64,000 nucleotides of DNA from Streptomyces sclerotialus (GCA_000719105.1 JODX01000014.1:124001-188000); one strand, 5' to 3'. Counted from the first letter of the stretch, positions 8,055 to 16,992 are shown. Program-made: numbers and translations. Notes: generated from the letters alone by a model not told the origin.

Positions 8055-9415
8055 CCCCGGCCCTCCCTCTCCTCGTCCCCGGCCCCGGTCACGTCGTCGG
8101 TCTCGTCCTCGGCGAGCGGTGCGTGCAGCAGCACCCGGGCGGCCCGGCGCCCCGAGGCGTCCGTCACGTCCAGCCGCCAGCCCGCCACCTGGACGGTGTC
8201 GCCCACGGCCGGGATACGGCCCAGCTCGGCCGCCACCAGCCCCGCGAGCGTCTCGTACGGCCCGTCCGGCGCCCGCAGTCCCACGCGCGCGAGCCGGTCG
8301 GTACGGGCCGAGCCGTCGGCCGCGTACAGCGCCCGGCCCTCGTCGTCCGCGCCCGCGGGGGCGAGGTGGGGCGTCTCGTGCGGGTCGTGCTCGTCGCGGA
8401 CCTCGCCGACGACCTCCTCCACGATGTCCTCCAGGGTGGCGACGCCCGCCGTGCCGCCGTACTCGTCGATGACGACGGCCATCGTGCGCTTGCCGGACAG
8501 CCGGTCCAGCAACCGGTCCACGGTCAGCGTCCCCGGCACGAAGAGCGGCTCGCGCACCAGCTCGGAGACGGGGACGTGGACACGGCGCTCGGCGGGCACG
8601 GCCAGCACGTCCTTGACGTGAACCGTGCCGATCACCGAGTCGAGGCCGCCGCGGTGGACGGGGAAGCGCGACAGGCCCGTCGCCCGGGTCGCGTTCGCCA
8701 CGTCCGCGCAGGTGGCCGCCGCGTCCAGCGCGAAGACCTGCACCCGCGGGGTCATCACGTTCTCCGCGGTCAGGTCGGCCAGGTTCAGCGTGCGCACGAA
8801 CAGCTCGGCGGTGTCCGCCTCCAGGGCGCCCTCCCGGGCCGAGTGCCGGGCGAGGGCGGCCAGCTCCTGGCGGCCGCGCGCGGAGGCCAGTTCCTCGGCG
8901 GGTTCGATGCCCAGGCGGCGCACCAGCCGGTTGGCCGTGTTGTTGAGCTGCCGGATGAACGGGCGGAACGCGGTGCTGAACCAGCGCTGCGGGGTCGCCA
9001 CCGCCCGGGCGACGGCGACCGGAGAGGAGATCGCCCAGTTCTTGGGCACCAGCTCGCCGACCACCATCAGGAACACGGTCGACAGGGCGGTGCCGATCAC
9101 CAGCGCGATCGAGCCCGACGCGGAGTGCGGGACGCCCGCGGACTCCAGCGGCCCCGAGATCAGCGCGGCGATGGACGGCTCGGCGAGCATGCCGACGACC
9201 AGGTTCGTCACGGTGATGCCGAGCTGCGCCCCGGAGAGCTGGAACGTCAGGTTCCGTACGGCTTCCAGGGCCCCCGCGGCACCCCGCTCGCCCCGTTCCA
9301 CGGCCCGCTCGAGCTCACTGCGCTCGACCGTGGTCAGCGAGAACTCCGCCGCGACGAAGGCGCCGCAGGCCAGCGAGAGCAGCACCGCCACCAGCAGGAG
9401 GAGCACTTCGGTCAT
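8051..9415 (-). CDS. CNNM/HlyC-CorC family protein with CBS and CorC domains (first of tandem pair)
   Basis: A 454-aa paralogue of the downstream gene. Transmembrane CNNM region (about 1-195; ACGAFVAAEFSLTTVERSEL), CBS pair (about 210-335, with VIDEYGGTAGVATLEDIVEE at the second CBS) and a C-terminal CorC_HlyC domain (about 350-440). Role: divalent cation (magnesium/cobalt) homeostasis at the cytoplasmic membrane. The start is put at ATG 9415, since GGAGG is 8 nt before it; the in-frame GTG at 9424 overlaps that same ribosome binding site and is unlikely to be used. Confidence 0.9.
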   Translation of the reverse strand: MTEVLLLLVAVLLSLACGAFVAAEFSLTTVERSELERAVERGERGAAGALEAVRNLTFQLSGAQLGITVTNLVVGMLAEPSIAALISGPLESAGVPHSASGSIALVIGTALSTVFLMVVGELVPKNWAISSPVAVARAVATPQRWFSTAFRPFIRQLNNTANRLVRRLGIEPAEELASARGRQELAALARHSAREGALEADTAELFVRTLNLADLTAENVMTPRVQVFALDAAATCADVANATRATGLSRFPVHRGGLDSVIGTVHVKDVLAVPAERRVHVPVSELVREPLFVPGTLTVDRLLDRLSGKRTMAVVIDEYGGTAGVATLEDIVEEVVGEVRDEHDPHETPHLAPAGADDEGRALYAADGSARTDRLARVGLRAPDGPYETLAGLVAAELGRIPAVGDTVQVAGWRLDVTDASGRRAARVLLHAPLAEDETDDVTGAGDEEREGRG

Positions 9416-9553
9416 CAAGGTCACCTCCGTCCCATGATCCGCCAGAGGCGGACGGCGCGCGCGATGGCGTGGGCCACGCGGAGCGCGGGCGCCGCCACGG
9501 GAGGCCCGCCCGGAGACGGATCCGCCGGGCAGGCGGACCCCGCCGCCGGCCCG

Positions 9554-9979
9554 TCAGTCTCCCAGCGGCTTCACCCACCGCCGCCACTGTTCCTCCGGCG
9601 CGTACCCCGCAGCGCGCCAGGCATGATGCGCCGTCTCGTTCCGCTTCAGCACCATGGCGTCCCCGCGCCGTCCCCCGAGCCGTACGAAGCGTTCCTCGGC
9701 GGCGGCCAGCAGCGCCGAGCCGATGCCCCGCCGGCGCCGCTCGGGGTGCACCGCGAGCCGGTACAGATGGCAGCGCCAGCCGTCGAAGCCCGCGATCACC
9801 GTGCCCGTCAGCTCCCCGTCCAGCTCGGCGAGGAGCAGTGCCTCGGGGTCGCGGGCGACCAGCCGCTCGACGCCCTCCCGGTCGTCACTGATGCTCGTGC
9901 CCTCCGCGGCCGTCTTCCAGAAGGCCAGCACGGTGTCGAGATCCTCGGGCGCTGCGGCCCGTATGCGCAGGTCGGTCAT
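9554..9979 (-). CDS. GNAT family N-acetyltransferase
   Basis: A 141-aa single-domain GNAT enzyme transferring an acetyl group from acetyl-CoA. Motif A with the CoA-pyrophosphate loop is LAVHPERRRRGIGSALL; motif B follows in GDAMVLKRNETAHHAWRAAG. Acceptor unknown (small amines, amino acids or protein termini are all possible). The start ATG 9979 has only a weak ribosome binding site; a GTG 12 nt upstream is an alternative. It is flanked on the same strand by the oxidoreductase but separated by about 100 nt. Confidence 0.88.
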   Translation of the reverse strand: MTDLRIRAAAPEDLDTVLAFWKTAAEGTSISDDREGVERLVARDPEALLLAELDGELTGTVIAGFDGWRCHLYRLAVHPERRRRGIGSALLAAAEERFVRLGGRRGDAMVLKRNETAHHAWRAAGYAPEEQWRRWVKPLGD

Positions 9980-10077
9980 GCGGGTGAGCACATCACGCGG
10001 CCCGCGGCGCGGCGCGGAATTCCACGATCCGGACGCGGTCCGGACCGGACGTGATCCGGACGGGCCGGTCAGGCCGG

Positions 10078-10959
10078 TCACACGCCGCGCAGCGCGGCCA
10101 TGACCGGGGCGAACGCCTCCATGTGGGCCTCCACCACCGTCAGGTACGTGATCCCGTACCGCTCCCGCAGGGCCCGCACCCGCCCGACGATCTCCTCCTG
10201 GCTCCCCACCAGCATGATCGGCAGGTCCAGGACCTGCTCCTCGGTCAGGTGCGGAACGCGGGGCAGCCACTCCCGCAGGGCGGCACCCGGGTCGTCCGTG
10301 ACGGCCACGATCTGGATGAGCAGGTTCCGTTCTGCCGGTGCGTCGCGCCCTGCGGCGAACTTGCCGTACTGGGCCACGCGTTCCTCGAACTCGTCGGCCG
10401 TCACCGGGGCGAGGCCGCCGCCGGGTGCGCTGCGCGCGCCCGTGAACGCCATGGTGTCCGCGTGCTCGGCGGCGAGCCTCAGCATCCGGTCGCCGCCCCC
10501 GCCGATCAGCAGCGGGACGCGGGGCCGCTGCACGGGACGGGGCTGATGGCTGTCGGAGCCGAGCAGCCGCTCCAGCTCCTCCACCGTGTGCCGCAGATGG
10601 TCCACGCGCTCGCGCGGCGACCCCCACGGCAGCCCCGCGGTCTCGTGCTCGGCCTGTACGTATCCGGTGCCGAGACCGAGTTCGAGGCGCCCGCCCGTCA
10701 GCGCGTCCGTGGTGGCCACCTCGCGGGCCAGCAGGGCAGGGTTCCAGAAGCCCGCGTTGAGCACGAAGGTGCCGAGCCGTGGCCGCCGGGTCGCCTCGGC
10801 GGCCGCCACCAGGGCGGGGAACGGGGCGGGCATTCCGAGGTGGTCGGGGACCAGAAGCACGTCGTAACCGAGCTCCTCGGCCCTGCGGCACTTCGCGCGC
10901 CACTCGTCGGCGGGCGCGGGAGCGAGCAGGTTGACACCGAAACGGAACGGACGGGACAT
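10078..10959 (-). CDS. LLM-class F420-dependent oxidoreductase
   Basis: A 293-aa TIM-barrel protein of the luciferase-like superfamily, in the branch using coenzyme F420. Typical elements: FRFGVNL at the N-terminus, VLLVPDHLG, LGTFVLNAGFWNPALLAREVAT, GRLELGLGTGYVQAEH, and VPLLIGGGGDRMLRLAAEHAD. Substrate unknown. The start ATG 10959 matches the family N-terminus and has GAGGAG about 12 nt upstream; an ATG at 10992 overlaps the stop of the ABC ATPase (ATGA) and would add 11 residues, so translational coupling is possible with that start instead. Confidence 0.88.
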   Translation of the reverse strand: MSRPFRFGVNLLAPAPADEWRAKCRRAEELGYDVLLVPDHLGMPAPFPALVAAAEATRRPRLGTFVLNAGFWNPALLAREVATTDALTGGRLELGLGTGYVQAEHETAGLPWGSPRERVDHLRHTVEELERLLGSDSHQPRPVQRPRVPLLIGGGGDRMLRLAAEHADTMAFTGARSAPGGGLAPVTADEFEERVAQYGKFAAGRDAPAERNLLIQIVAVTDDPGAALREWLPRVPHLTEEQVLDLPIMLVGSQEEIVGRVRALRERYGITYLTVVEAHMEAFAPVMAALRGV

Positions 10960-10988
10960 GGGTTGTCGACTCTCCTCACCGATGAGTG

Positions 10989-11828
10989 TCATGGGCTGCC
11001 GTGGCCGTCGAAGGCCGCCTGAACCGTGTCGAACCGCTTCATGCGTTCCCGCACGGACTCGGCCGAAGGACGCTCCATCTTGTCCACGATGCGTCCGTCC
11101 GCGAGCTGGAGCACCAGGTCGGAACGGGCGGCGGCACCGGGGTCGTGGGTGACCGTCACGACCGTTCCGCCCAGGTCGTCGACGGCCTTGCGCAGGAAGC
11201 CGAGCACCACCTCGAGTCCGGACCGGGAGTCGAGGTTGCCGGTCGGCTCGTCCGCGAAGATCAGTTCAGGGCGGGAAGCCGGAGCCCGGGCGCACGCGAC
11301 GCTCCCCCAGAGCCTAGAGGGCCTGGGGGGACCCCCCAGCTGCTGACCGCCGGACAGCTGGGCGGGCCGGTGCCGGAGCCGGTCGCGCAGCCCGAGCGTG
11401 TCGATGACCTCGTCGACCCACTTCCGGTCGGGGCTGTGGCCGGCGACGTCCATGGGGAGAGTGATGTTCTCGGCCGCGTTGAGGGTCGGGATCAGGTTGA
11501 AGGACTGGAACACGAAGCCGACGCGGTCCCGCCGCAGCCGGGTCGGTTCACGCTCCTTCAGCCCGGTGATCTCCGTGTCGCCGAGCCACACCTGTCCGGC
11601 CGAGACGGTGTCGAGCCCCGCCAGGGAGTGCATCAGAGTCGACTTCCCCGAGCCGGAGGGGCCCATCACGGCGGTGAACCGGCCTCTCGCGCTCTCGACG
11701 TCGACCGAGTCCAGGGCGAGCACCGCCGTCTCGCCCGAGCCGTAGGCCTTGGTCAGCTTCCGTGCGCGGGCGGCGATGCCGTCCGGTTCCGCGCGGTCCG
11801 GGGAATGCTCCAGAGCGGCTGTGCGCAA
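10989..11828 (-). CDS. ABC transporter ATP-binding protein interrupted by an in-frame element
   Basis: A 279-aa ATPase of the LolD/MacB-like class. Walker A is GPSGSGKST, the Q loop is FVFQSFNLIPTL, the signature is LSGGQ, Walker B is LIFADEPTGNLDS, and the switch His lies in VTVTHD. Directly after LSGGQQ, 12 codons encoded by a palindromic 36-nt element (11303-11338) are inserted; removing them gives LSGGQQRVACARA, close to the family consensus. The start is TTG 11828 with GAGGAGG 5 nt upstream. No FtsX-type permease gene is adjacent, although this class normally has one. The insertion follows a catalytic motif, so reduced activity or decay is likely; still in frame with no stop. Confidence 0.85.
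   Translation of the reverse strand: MRTAALEHSPDRAEPDGIAARARKLTKAYGSGETAVLALDSVDVESARGRFTAVMGPSGSGKSTLMHSLAGLDTVSAGQVWLGDTEITGLKEREPTRLRRDRVGFVFQSFNLIPTLNAAENITLPMDVAGHSPDRKWVDEVIDTLGLRDRLRHRPAQLSGGQQLGGPPRPSRLWGSVACARAPASRPELIFADEPTGNLDSRSGLEVVLGFLRKAVDDLGGTVVTVTHDPGAAARSDLVLQLADGRIVDKMERPSAESVRERMKRFDTVQAAFDGHGSP
11303..11338 (-). repeat. 36-nt palindromic element inserted in the ABC ATPase gene
   Basis: On the minus strand it runs from TGGGGGGTCCCCCCA to CTCTGGGGGA and can fold as nested hairpins. It has no stop codon in the reading frame and its length is a multiple of three. It shares the layout TGGGG-N-CCCCC-loop-TGGGGGA with the element at 52590-52628. From memory, similar short palindromes are scattered through Streptomyces genomes. 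Confidence 0.75.
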
Positions 11829-12021
11829 GGCGGCCTCCTCGGTCGGACCAGGTCGGACTCCGTGCTCGCGGCGAAGCCTAGTGCGCGCGGGGCCGCGCCC
11901 GGTATCCCCCGGAGGTCCCGGGCCTTCTCCGTCGCAGGTCGGGCCCCCGCTGTCGATGCAAGCGGCACCTACCGGGCGCACGCCCGCCCGGGCCGTGCGA
12001 CCGTGCGCCCGCCGGAGCTCC

Positions 12022-12052
12022 TTGCCCGCGCTAGCGTCCCGGCGCTAGCGTC
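12022..12052 (+). promoter_or_regulatory. Leaderless promoter with two CGCTAGCG operator palindromes for the TA pair
   Basis: Direct repeats GCGCTAGCGTC at 12028-12038 and 12042-12052, each containing the perfect 8-bp palindrome CGCTAGCG, are spaced 14 bp apart. TTGCCC (12022-12027) and TAGCGT (12046-12051) are separated by 18 bp and form the likely promoter, ending 6 nt before the ATG. Tandem 8-bp palindromes are the classic binding arrangement for ribbon-helix-helix proteins, so autoregulation is inferred. Confidence 0.65.
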
Positions 12053-12057
12053 GACAT

Positions 12058-12288
12058 ATGGCCAAGACCCAGTTGAACGTCCGGGTGGACGCGGACACGG
12101 CCCGCGCCGCCCGTGAGCGAGCCCTGGAGCGCGGGATGAGTGTGAACCGCTACATCGAAGAGCTGGTGCGACAGGACGCGGGGGAGGCCGGGCGGACCTT
12201 CGTGGAGGCCGCCGCCGACTTCATGCGGCAGTACGAGACCGTCTTCGCCGAGGAGTTCGGGGCGGAGCGCGAAGGCCGTCGTCCTTGA
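12058..12288 (+). CDS. Ribbon-helix-helix antitoxin-like protein
   Basis: A 76-aa protein. The N-terminal 45 residues form a ribbon-helix-helix DNA-binding domain (LNVRVDADTARAARERALER then a second helix MSVNRYIEELVRQ). The acidic, aromatic C-terminal tail (FMRQYETVFAEEFG) is the expected toxin-binding arm. It overlaps the following gene by 4 nt (TTGA). The ATG lies 6 nt after a -10 box with no ribosome binding site, so the message is probably leaderless. It likely represses its own promoter through the two palindromes just upstream and neutralises the partner protein. Confidence 0.85.
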   Translation: MAKTQLNVRVDADTARAARERALERGMSVNRYIEELVRQDAGEAGRTFVEAAADFMRQYETVFAEEFGAEREGRRP

Positions 12289-12659
12289 GCAATGTGAAGA
12301 TCGACCTGGCCTGGCTCCTCATGGTCGCCGAACAGAAGACGCCCGGTGACCCCCAGGTCACCGACTGGGGCGCCCTCGTCGCGGCGGTCGCCCGGCACGA
12401 GGCCGAGATATTCGACGTCCCCGTCTACGACGGCCCGCACGCCCGCGCCGCCGCGCTGCTCCAGCTCCTCCTGCACGTCCCCGCGCTGGAGCGCTCCAAC
12501 GCGCTGTTCGCCTGCGCGGTCGCGTACGCCTACCTGGTGGCCGGCGGCGTCAAGGTCGTCACCACGCCCGAGCAGGTCAGGGAGCTGGCCCGACTGGTGA
12601 AGAACGGTGCGGCCTCGGTGCACGACATCGCGGAGGAACTGCGGAAGTGGGGCGTGTGA
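12285..12659 (+). CDS. Doc-like protein with degenerate Fic motif (TA partner)
   Basis: A 124-aa helical protein. From residue 50 on, it aligns by eye with the phage P1 toxin Doc, including the helix-turn GGVKVVTTPEQV (Doc NGVQVFDSPVLA) and the C-terminal GAASVHDIAEELRKW (Doc GEISVSSVADTLRRL). Where Doc has the Fic kinase motif HIFNDANKR, this protein has HVPALERSN: only the His remains, so phosphotransfer to EF-Tu as in Doc seems impossible. It starts with TTG inside the antitoxin stop. Such proteins are, from memory, widely annotated in Streptomyces as a Fic-family toxin component. Whether it is toxic is unknown. Confidence 0.75.
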   Translation: MSNVKIDLAWLLMVAEQKTPGDPQVTDWGALVAAVARHEAEIFDVPVYDGPHARAAALLQLLLHVPALERSNALFACAVAYAYLVAGGVKVVTTPEQVRELARLVKNGAASVHDIAEELRKWGV

Positions 12660-12680
12660 ACCGGGAGCGGCCGTCCACGG

Positions 12681-13418
12681 TCAGGGACGGGCCGGACCTA
12701 CCGGACCCGGACCCTCCGTACTCTCCGCATCCCCCGGATCCTCGGAGTTCTCGCCCTCCGCTTCCGTGAGCTCGGGGCGCCGCGCCGTACCGAGCACCAG
12801 GAAGGAGCCGGGCAGCCGCGGCCCCGCGCCGGACGCCGCCGGATCCCGGTACGAGCCGATCTCCAGCCCGGCGTCCCGGATCGCGCCGACCGGGTCCCGG
12901 GCCGTGTGGCAGCCGCCGAACAGCAGGGGCCACACCGTGCGGTCCACCGCCCGCTGCGTCACGCGCATGACGCGCCCGCCACCACGGCCGTGCTCGAAGA
13001 ACCGCAGCTCGCCGCCCGGGCGCAGCACACGCCGGATCTCCGCCAGCGACCGCCGCACGTCCCGCACCGAGCACAGCACCAGGGACACCACGGCGGCGTC
13101 GAACGCCTCGCTCTTGACCGGCAGGGCCTCCGCCGCGCCCGGTACGACGTCCACCGGCACATCGGCGCGCAGCGCCGCGTTCACGGCCGACTGCCGCAGC
13201 AGGCGCTCCGGTTCGATCGCCACGACCTCGGAGACGGTCGTCGGGTAGTGCGCGAAGTTCAGGCCGTTGCCCGCGCCGATCTCGATGACCCGCCCCGAGA
13301 GCCCGGCCAGGAGCTCGTCGCGGAACGGACCCATCTTCGGTTCCGCCGCCGTACTGAGTCTCAGGTAGAAGCGGGCGAAGAGGGGGTGGTGCACGGCGTT
13401 CCGGGTGGCGCGTGCCAT
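12681..13418 (-). CDS. Class I SAM-dependent methyltransferase
   Basis: A 245-aa enzyme of the UbiE/methyltransferase-11 type. Motif I (SAM binding) is VIEIGAGNGLNF near residue 50; the acidic residue of motif II is in VVAIEPE; motif post-I is EALPVKSEAFDAAVVSLVLC; motif III is LRPGGELRFFEHG. The central part resembles proteins methylating small lipophilic acceptors, but the substrate is unknown. The start ATG 13418 has GGGAG about 6 nt upstream. The last 25 residues are acidic and Ser/Glu-rich, probably disordered. It is convergent with the toxin-antitoxin pair. Confidence 0.9.
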   Translation of the reverse strand: MARATRNAVHHPLFARFYLRLSTAAEPKMGPFRDELLAGLSGRVIEIGAGNGLNFAHYPTTVSEVVAIEPERLLRQSAVNAALRADVPVDVVPGAAEALPVKSEAFDAAVVSLVLCSVRDVRRSLAEIRRVLRPGGELRFFEHGRGGGRVMRVTQRAVDRTVWPLLFGGCHTARDPVGAIRDAGLEIGSYRDPAASGAGPRLPGSFLVLGTARRPELTEAEGENSEDPGDAESTEGPGPVGPARP

Positions 13419-13506
13419 GGCGGGCTCCCGAGAAGGACGGCGGTTACCGCGATTGTCCCCCGTTGCGCCCCCGTTCATCCGTCGCGAGCCGTGCACGCCT
13501 CCCGCC

Positions 13507-14232
13507 TCATGCGGGGCACCGCGCCGTGAACGCCTCCGCGTCCCACACGCCGCCCAGCAGCGGGGCCAGCCAACTCCCCGCCCGCGCGCGGAAGTCGGCG
13601 GGCTCCAGCGCCCCCGCGCCGGCGGGCACCGCACCGACGAGGGGTGCCCCGGCCACCACCGGCAGGTCGGCCAGGTTGCAGCGGGACGCCAGGTCCGGTG
13701 CGCCGGGCCAGCTGCCGATCACGACACCGGCCGGGTCCAGCCCGCGGCCGCGCAGCTCCCGTGCCGTCAGCTCGGTCGTGTTGAGCGTGCCCAGCCCGGC
13801 CGGCGCGACGACCAGCACGGGCGCGTCCAGCAGCCCGGCCACGTCCGCCAGCGTGCCGCCCTCCTCGTCGAACCGTACGAGCAGCCCGCCCGCGCCCTCG
13901 ACGAGCACGAGGTCGTGCTCCGCCGCGAGCTTGGCCGCCGCGTCGGCCACGTCCCGGGGCCGTACGGGAGGGAGACCGGAGCGCCGGGCCGCCGTCGCGG
14001 GCGCCAACGGCTCGGGGTAGCGCGCCAGTTCACGCGCCGTCACGGACGGGCCGGCCAGCCGGGCCACCTCGTCCGCGTCGCCGCACTCGCCCGGCCGTAC
14101 ACCCGTCTGCGCGGGCTTGAGCACGGCCACGGAACGGCCCGCGGCGGCGGCCACCGCGGCGACGGCGGCCGTGGTCACCGTCTTGCCGATCTCCGTGCCC
14201 GTGCCCGTGACCACCAGAATCCCACCGGTCAC
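13507..14232 (-). CDS. bioD: Dethiobiotin synthetase
   Basis: A 241-aa P-loop enzyme forming the ureido ring of dethiobiotin from 7,8-diaminopelargonate, CO2 and ATP. The P-loop is GTGTEIGKT; the substrate-binding KPAQTG and the EGAGGLLV motif follow. The start is GTG 14232, with GGAGG about 11 nt upstream. It lies 40 nt downstream of bioA and is the last gene of the bioB-bioA-bioD operon. Confidence 0.95.
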   Translation of the reverse strand: MTGGILVVTGTGTEIGKTVTTAAVAAVAAAAGRSVAVLKPAQTGVRPGECGDADEVARLAGPSVTARELARYPEPLAPATAARRSGLPPVRPRDVADAAAKLAAEHDLVLVEGAGGLLVRFDEEGGTLADVAGLLDAPVLVVAPAGLGTLNTTELTARELRGRGLDPAGVVIGSWPGAPDLASRCNLADLPVVAGAPLVGAVPAGAGALEPADFRARAGSWLAPLLGGVWDAEAFTARCPA

Positions 14233-14272
14233 CTTCGTACCCCTCCTCGACCCGCACCGCTCTTCACCGCTG

Positions 14273-15568
14273 TCATCCCTCCCGAGCCGCCGCGCACACC
14301 GCGCGCGTGATCCGTGCGACGTCCTCGTCACCGGTGACGTACGGCGGCATCGTGTACACGAGATCGCGGAACGGCCGCAGCCACACGCCCTCGCGCACCG
14401 CCGCCCGCGTGGCCGCCGCCATGTCCACCTCGTGATCGAGCTGTACGACGCCGATGGCCCCGAGGACGCGGACGTCCCGTACGCCTTCGGCGCCGGCCGC
14501 CGGAGCGAGCCCCTCCGTCAGCCCGGCCTCGATCCGCTTCACCTCGGCGAGCCAGTCGTGGCCGAGGAGCAGGTCGATCGAGGCGCACGCCACGGCCGCG
14601 GCGAGGGGGTTGCCCATGAAGGTGGGCCCGTGCGCGAGCACCGGCACCTCGCCCCGTGAGATCCCCTCGGCCACGCGCGCGGTGCACAGCGTCGCCGCCA
14701 TCGTCAGATAACCGCCGGTCAACGCCTTGCCCACGCACATCACGTCCGGCGTCACCCCGGCGTGCCCGGCCGCGAACAGCGCCCCCGTGCGCCCGAACCC
14801 GGTCGCGATCTCGTCGAACACGAGCAGCACGCCGTGTGCGTCGCACGCCTCGCGCAGCACCCGCAGATACGTGGGGGAGTGGAAACGCATCCCGCCCGCC
14901 CCCTGCACCACCGGTTCCACGATCACCGCGGCCAGCTCGTCCGCGTGCCGGGCGATCAGCCCGCGCAAGTGCTCCGCGTACGAGTCCTCGTACGCGGCCG
15001 GGGGCGGATCCGCGAACACCTGCCGGGGCAGCACCCCCTGCCACAGCTCGTGCATCCCGCCCTCGGGATCGCACACCGACATCGGCTGCCAGGTGTCACC
15101 GTGGTAGCCGCCGCGCCAGGTGAGCAGGCGCCGCTTGGCGGGGCGGCCGAGCGAACGCCAGTACTGCAGGCACATCTTGACCGCGACCTCCACCGACACG
15201 GAGCCGGAGTCGGCGAGGAAGACGTGCTCCAGCCCGTCGGGCGTGATGTCGACGAGGCGCTTCGCCAGCCGTACGGCGGGCTCGTGCGTGAGCCCGCCGA
15301 ACATGACGTGGCTCATCCGCCCGAGCTGCTCGCGCGCCGCCTCGTTGAGCACCGGGTGGTTGTAGCCGTGGATCGCCGACCACCACGACGACATGCCGTC
15401 GACGAGCTCGCCCGAACCGTCCGCCGTCCTGAGCCGCACCCCGCTCGCCGACGTGACGACGAGCGGTTCGACGCGGCCGGGCATCGGACCGTACGGATGC
15501 CACACGTGCCGCCGGTCCAGCTCCAGCAGCTCCGGCACGGACAGGCCGGGCACGGACGGTTCAGGCAT
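14273..15568 (-). CDS. bioA: Adenosylmethionine-8-amino-7-oxononanoate aminotransferase
   Basis: A 431-aa class-III PLP aminotransferase converting KAPA to diaminopelargonate with SAM as amino donor. Hallmarks: HVWHPYGPM at the N-terminus (substrate pocket), [28 protein letters not shown] with the PLP-binding Asp, and the Schiff-base Lys in CVGKALTGG. The start ATG 15568 overlaps the end of bioB by 8 nt; a GTG 24 nt upstream is an alternative. It is part of a tight bioB-bioA-bioD operon. Confidence 0.95.
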   Translation of the reverse strand: MPEPSVPGLSVPELLELDRRHVWHPYGPMPGRVEPLVVTSASGVRLRTADGSGELVDGMSSWWSAIHGYNHPVLNEAAREQLGRMSHVMFGGLTHEPAVRLAKRLVDITPDGLEHVFLADSGSVSVEVAVKMCLQYWRSLGRPAKRRLLTWRGGYHGDTWQPMSVCDPEGGMHELWQGVLPRQVFADPPPAAYEDSYAEHLRGLIARHADELAAVIVEPVVQGAGGMRFHSPTYLRVLREACDAHGVLLVFDEIATGFGRTGALFAAGHAGVTPDVMCVGKALTGGYLTMAATLCTARVAEGISRGEVPVLAHGPTFMGNPLAAAVACASIDLLLGHDWLAEVKRIEAGLTEGLAPAAGAEGVRDVRVLGAIGVVQLDHEVDMAAATRAAVREGVWLRPFRDLVYTMPPYVTGDEDVARITRAVCAAAREG

Positions 15569-16724
15569 TGGGCGCGAGGTCCGTTCCCGCACCCCGGCGG
15601 CGTACGGCGACCAGGTCCGTACGGGGCTCGCCGGCCTCGGACGCGGGGGACGCGGCAGAGGTGGCGGAGGCGGCGGAAGCGGAAGCGCAGCCGCCGCCTT
15701 CCCCCGTGCGGCATCCGCCCGCCCGGTGCTCCGGCAGGGTCACCTGGTCGGTGCCCTCCACCTCGAACCCGGCGTCGGCGATCATCTCCAGATCCGCCTT
15801 GCCCGCCTGGCCCTCGCTGGTGAGGTAGTCGCCGAGGAAGATCGAGTTGGCCAGGTGCAGGGCGAGGGGCTGCATGCTGCGCAGGTGCACCTCGCGGCCG
15901 CCCGCGATCCGGACCTCGGCGTCCGGGCAGACGAACCGGACCATCGCCAGGATGCGCAGGCACCGCTGCGGGGTGAGGTTCCACTCCTTGGCGAGCGGCG
16001 TGCCCTCGAACGGGATGAGGAAGTTGACCGGCACCGAGTCCGGGTCCAGCTCGCGCAGCGAGAAGACCACGTCCACCAGGTCCTCGTCCGTCTCACCCAT
16101 GCCCGCGATCAGCCCGGAACAGGCGGACAGCCCGGCCGCGTGCGCCTTCTGCACCGTGTCCACGCGGTCGGCGTAGGTGTGGGTGGTGGTGATGTCGCCG
16201 TACGTCGCCTCGGAGGTGTTGAGGTTGTGGTTGTAGGCATCGGCGCCCGCCGCGCGCAGCCGCTCGGCCTGGCCGTCGGAGAGCAGCCCGAGACAGGCGC
16301 ACACCTCGACGTCCTCGTTCTGCTCCTTGATCGTCCTGATGGTCTCGGAGACCCGGTCCACGTCCTTGTCCGTCGGGCCGCGGCCGCTGGCCACCAGGCA
16401 GACCCGCTTGGCACCGCCCGCGAGACCGGCGGCCGCCGCCTCGGACGCCTGGTCCGGTTTGAGCCAGGTGTACTTGAGGATGCCGGCCTTCGAGCCGAGG
16501 CGCTGGGAGCAGTAGGAGCAGTCCTCGGGGCACAGCCCCGACTTGAGGTTGACGAGATAGTTGAGCTTCACCCGTCGGCCGAACCAGTGCCGGCGCACCC
16601 GGCCGGCCGCGGCCACCACATCGAGCAGATCGTCGTCGGAGGTGGCCAGCACGGCCAGCGCTTCCCCGCGAGTCGGCGGCACGCGCCGAAGTCCCTTGTC
16701 CACCAGCGTGTTCAGCAGGTCCAT
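15561..16724 (-). CDS. bioB: Biotin synthase
   Basis: A 387-aa radical-SAM enzyme inserting sulfur into dethiobiotin. The [4Fe-4S] cluster motif CPEDCSYC lies near residue 70; the Cys and Arg ligands of the [2Fe-2S] cluster lie in [20 protein letters not shown] and RIAGGRE. The C-terminal 60 residues are Ala/Ser/Gly-rich and carry an extra Cys-containing stretch ([15 protein letters not shown]), longer than in E. coli BioB; such tails are seen in actinobacteria. The ATG at 16724 is the natural family start. It is first gene of the operon and divergent from bioF. Confidence 0.96.
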   Translation of the reverse strand: MDLLNTLVDKGLRRVPPTRGEALAVLATSDDDLLDVVAAAGRVRRHWFGRRVKLNYLVNLKSGLCPEDCSYCSQRLGSKAGILKYTWLKPDQASEAAAAGLAGGAKRVCLVASGRGPTDKDVDRVSETIRTIKEQNEDVEVCACLGLLSDGQAERLRAAGADAYNHNLNTSEATYGDITTTHTYADRVDTVQKAHAAGLSACSGLIAGMGETDEDLVDVVFSLRELDPDSVPVNFLIPFEGTPLAKEWNLTPQRCLRILAMVRFVCPDAEVRIAGGREVHLRSMQPLALHLANSIFLGDYLTSEGQAGKADLEMIADAGFEVEGTDQVTLPEHRAGGCRTGEGGGCASASAASATSAASPASEAGEPRTDLVAVRRRGAGTDLAPNA

Positions 16725-16791
16725 GGAAGCCGATCCTGACGTACGGGAGTGTCCCGGGCCAAGGAGGGATCGCACAACGCACACGGTGCGA

Positions 16792-16875
16792 GGTGTGGGT
16801 ATCACCACACCGTCAACGGGCGGCCGGACGGCTAGGGTCTGTGCACTGCCTACAAACGAACCGACAAACGAACCG
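16792..16875. promoter_or_regulatory. bioB-bioF intergenic control region
   Basis: A perfect 7-bp inverted repeat GGTGTGG-N6-CCACACC occupies 16792-16811. A TAGGGT -10-like box (16833-16838) points towards bioF. Downstream lie two perfect tandem copies of ACAAACGAACCG (16852-16863 and 16864-16875). These lie between divergent biotin genes and are candidate operators. No match to the known BioQ or BirA consensus was recognised, so the regulator is unknown. Confidence 0.5.
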
Positions 16876-16992
16876 TGAATCGACGCCTGCGGCACACCGG
16901 CCGTCGGCGTGTCGCCCGTCCCACCGACGCCCGCGGCACACGCGCCGTCGGCGTGTCACCCCCGTCGCGTCACTCACCGGCCCGGAGGACCC

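Noticed and set aside
12671..12690. Hairpin CCGTCC/GGACGG as terminator between the TA pair and methyltransferase
   Set aside because: Only 6 bp with an 8-nt loop; too weak to call.
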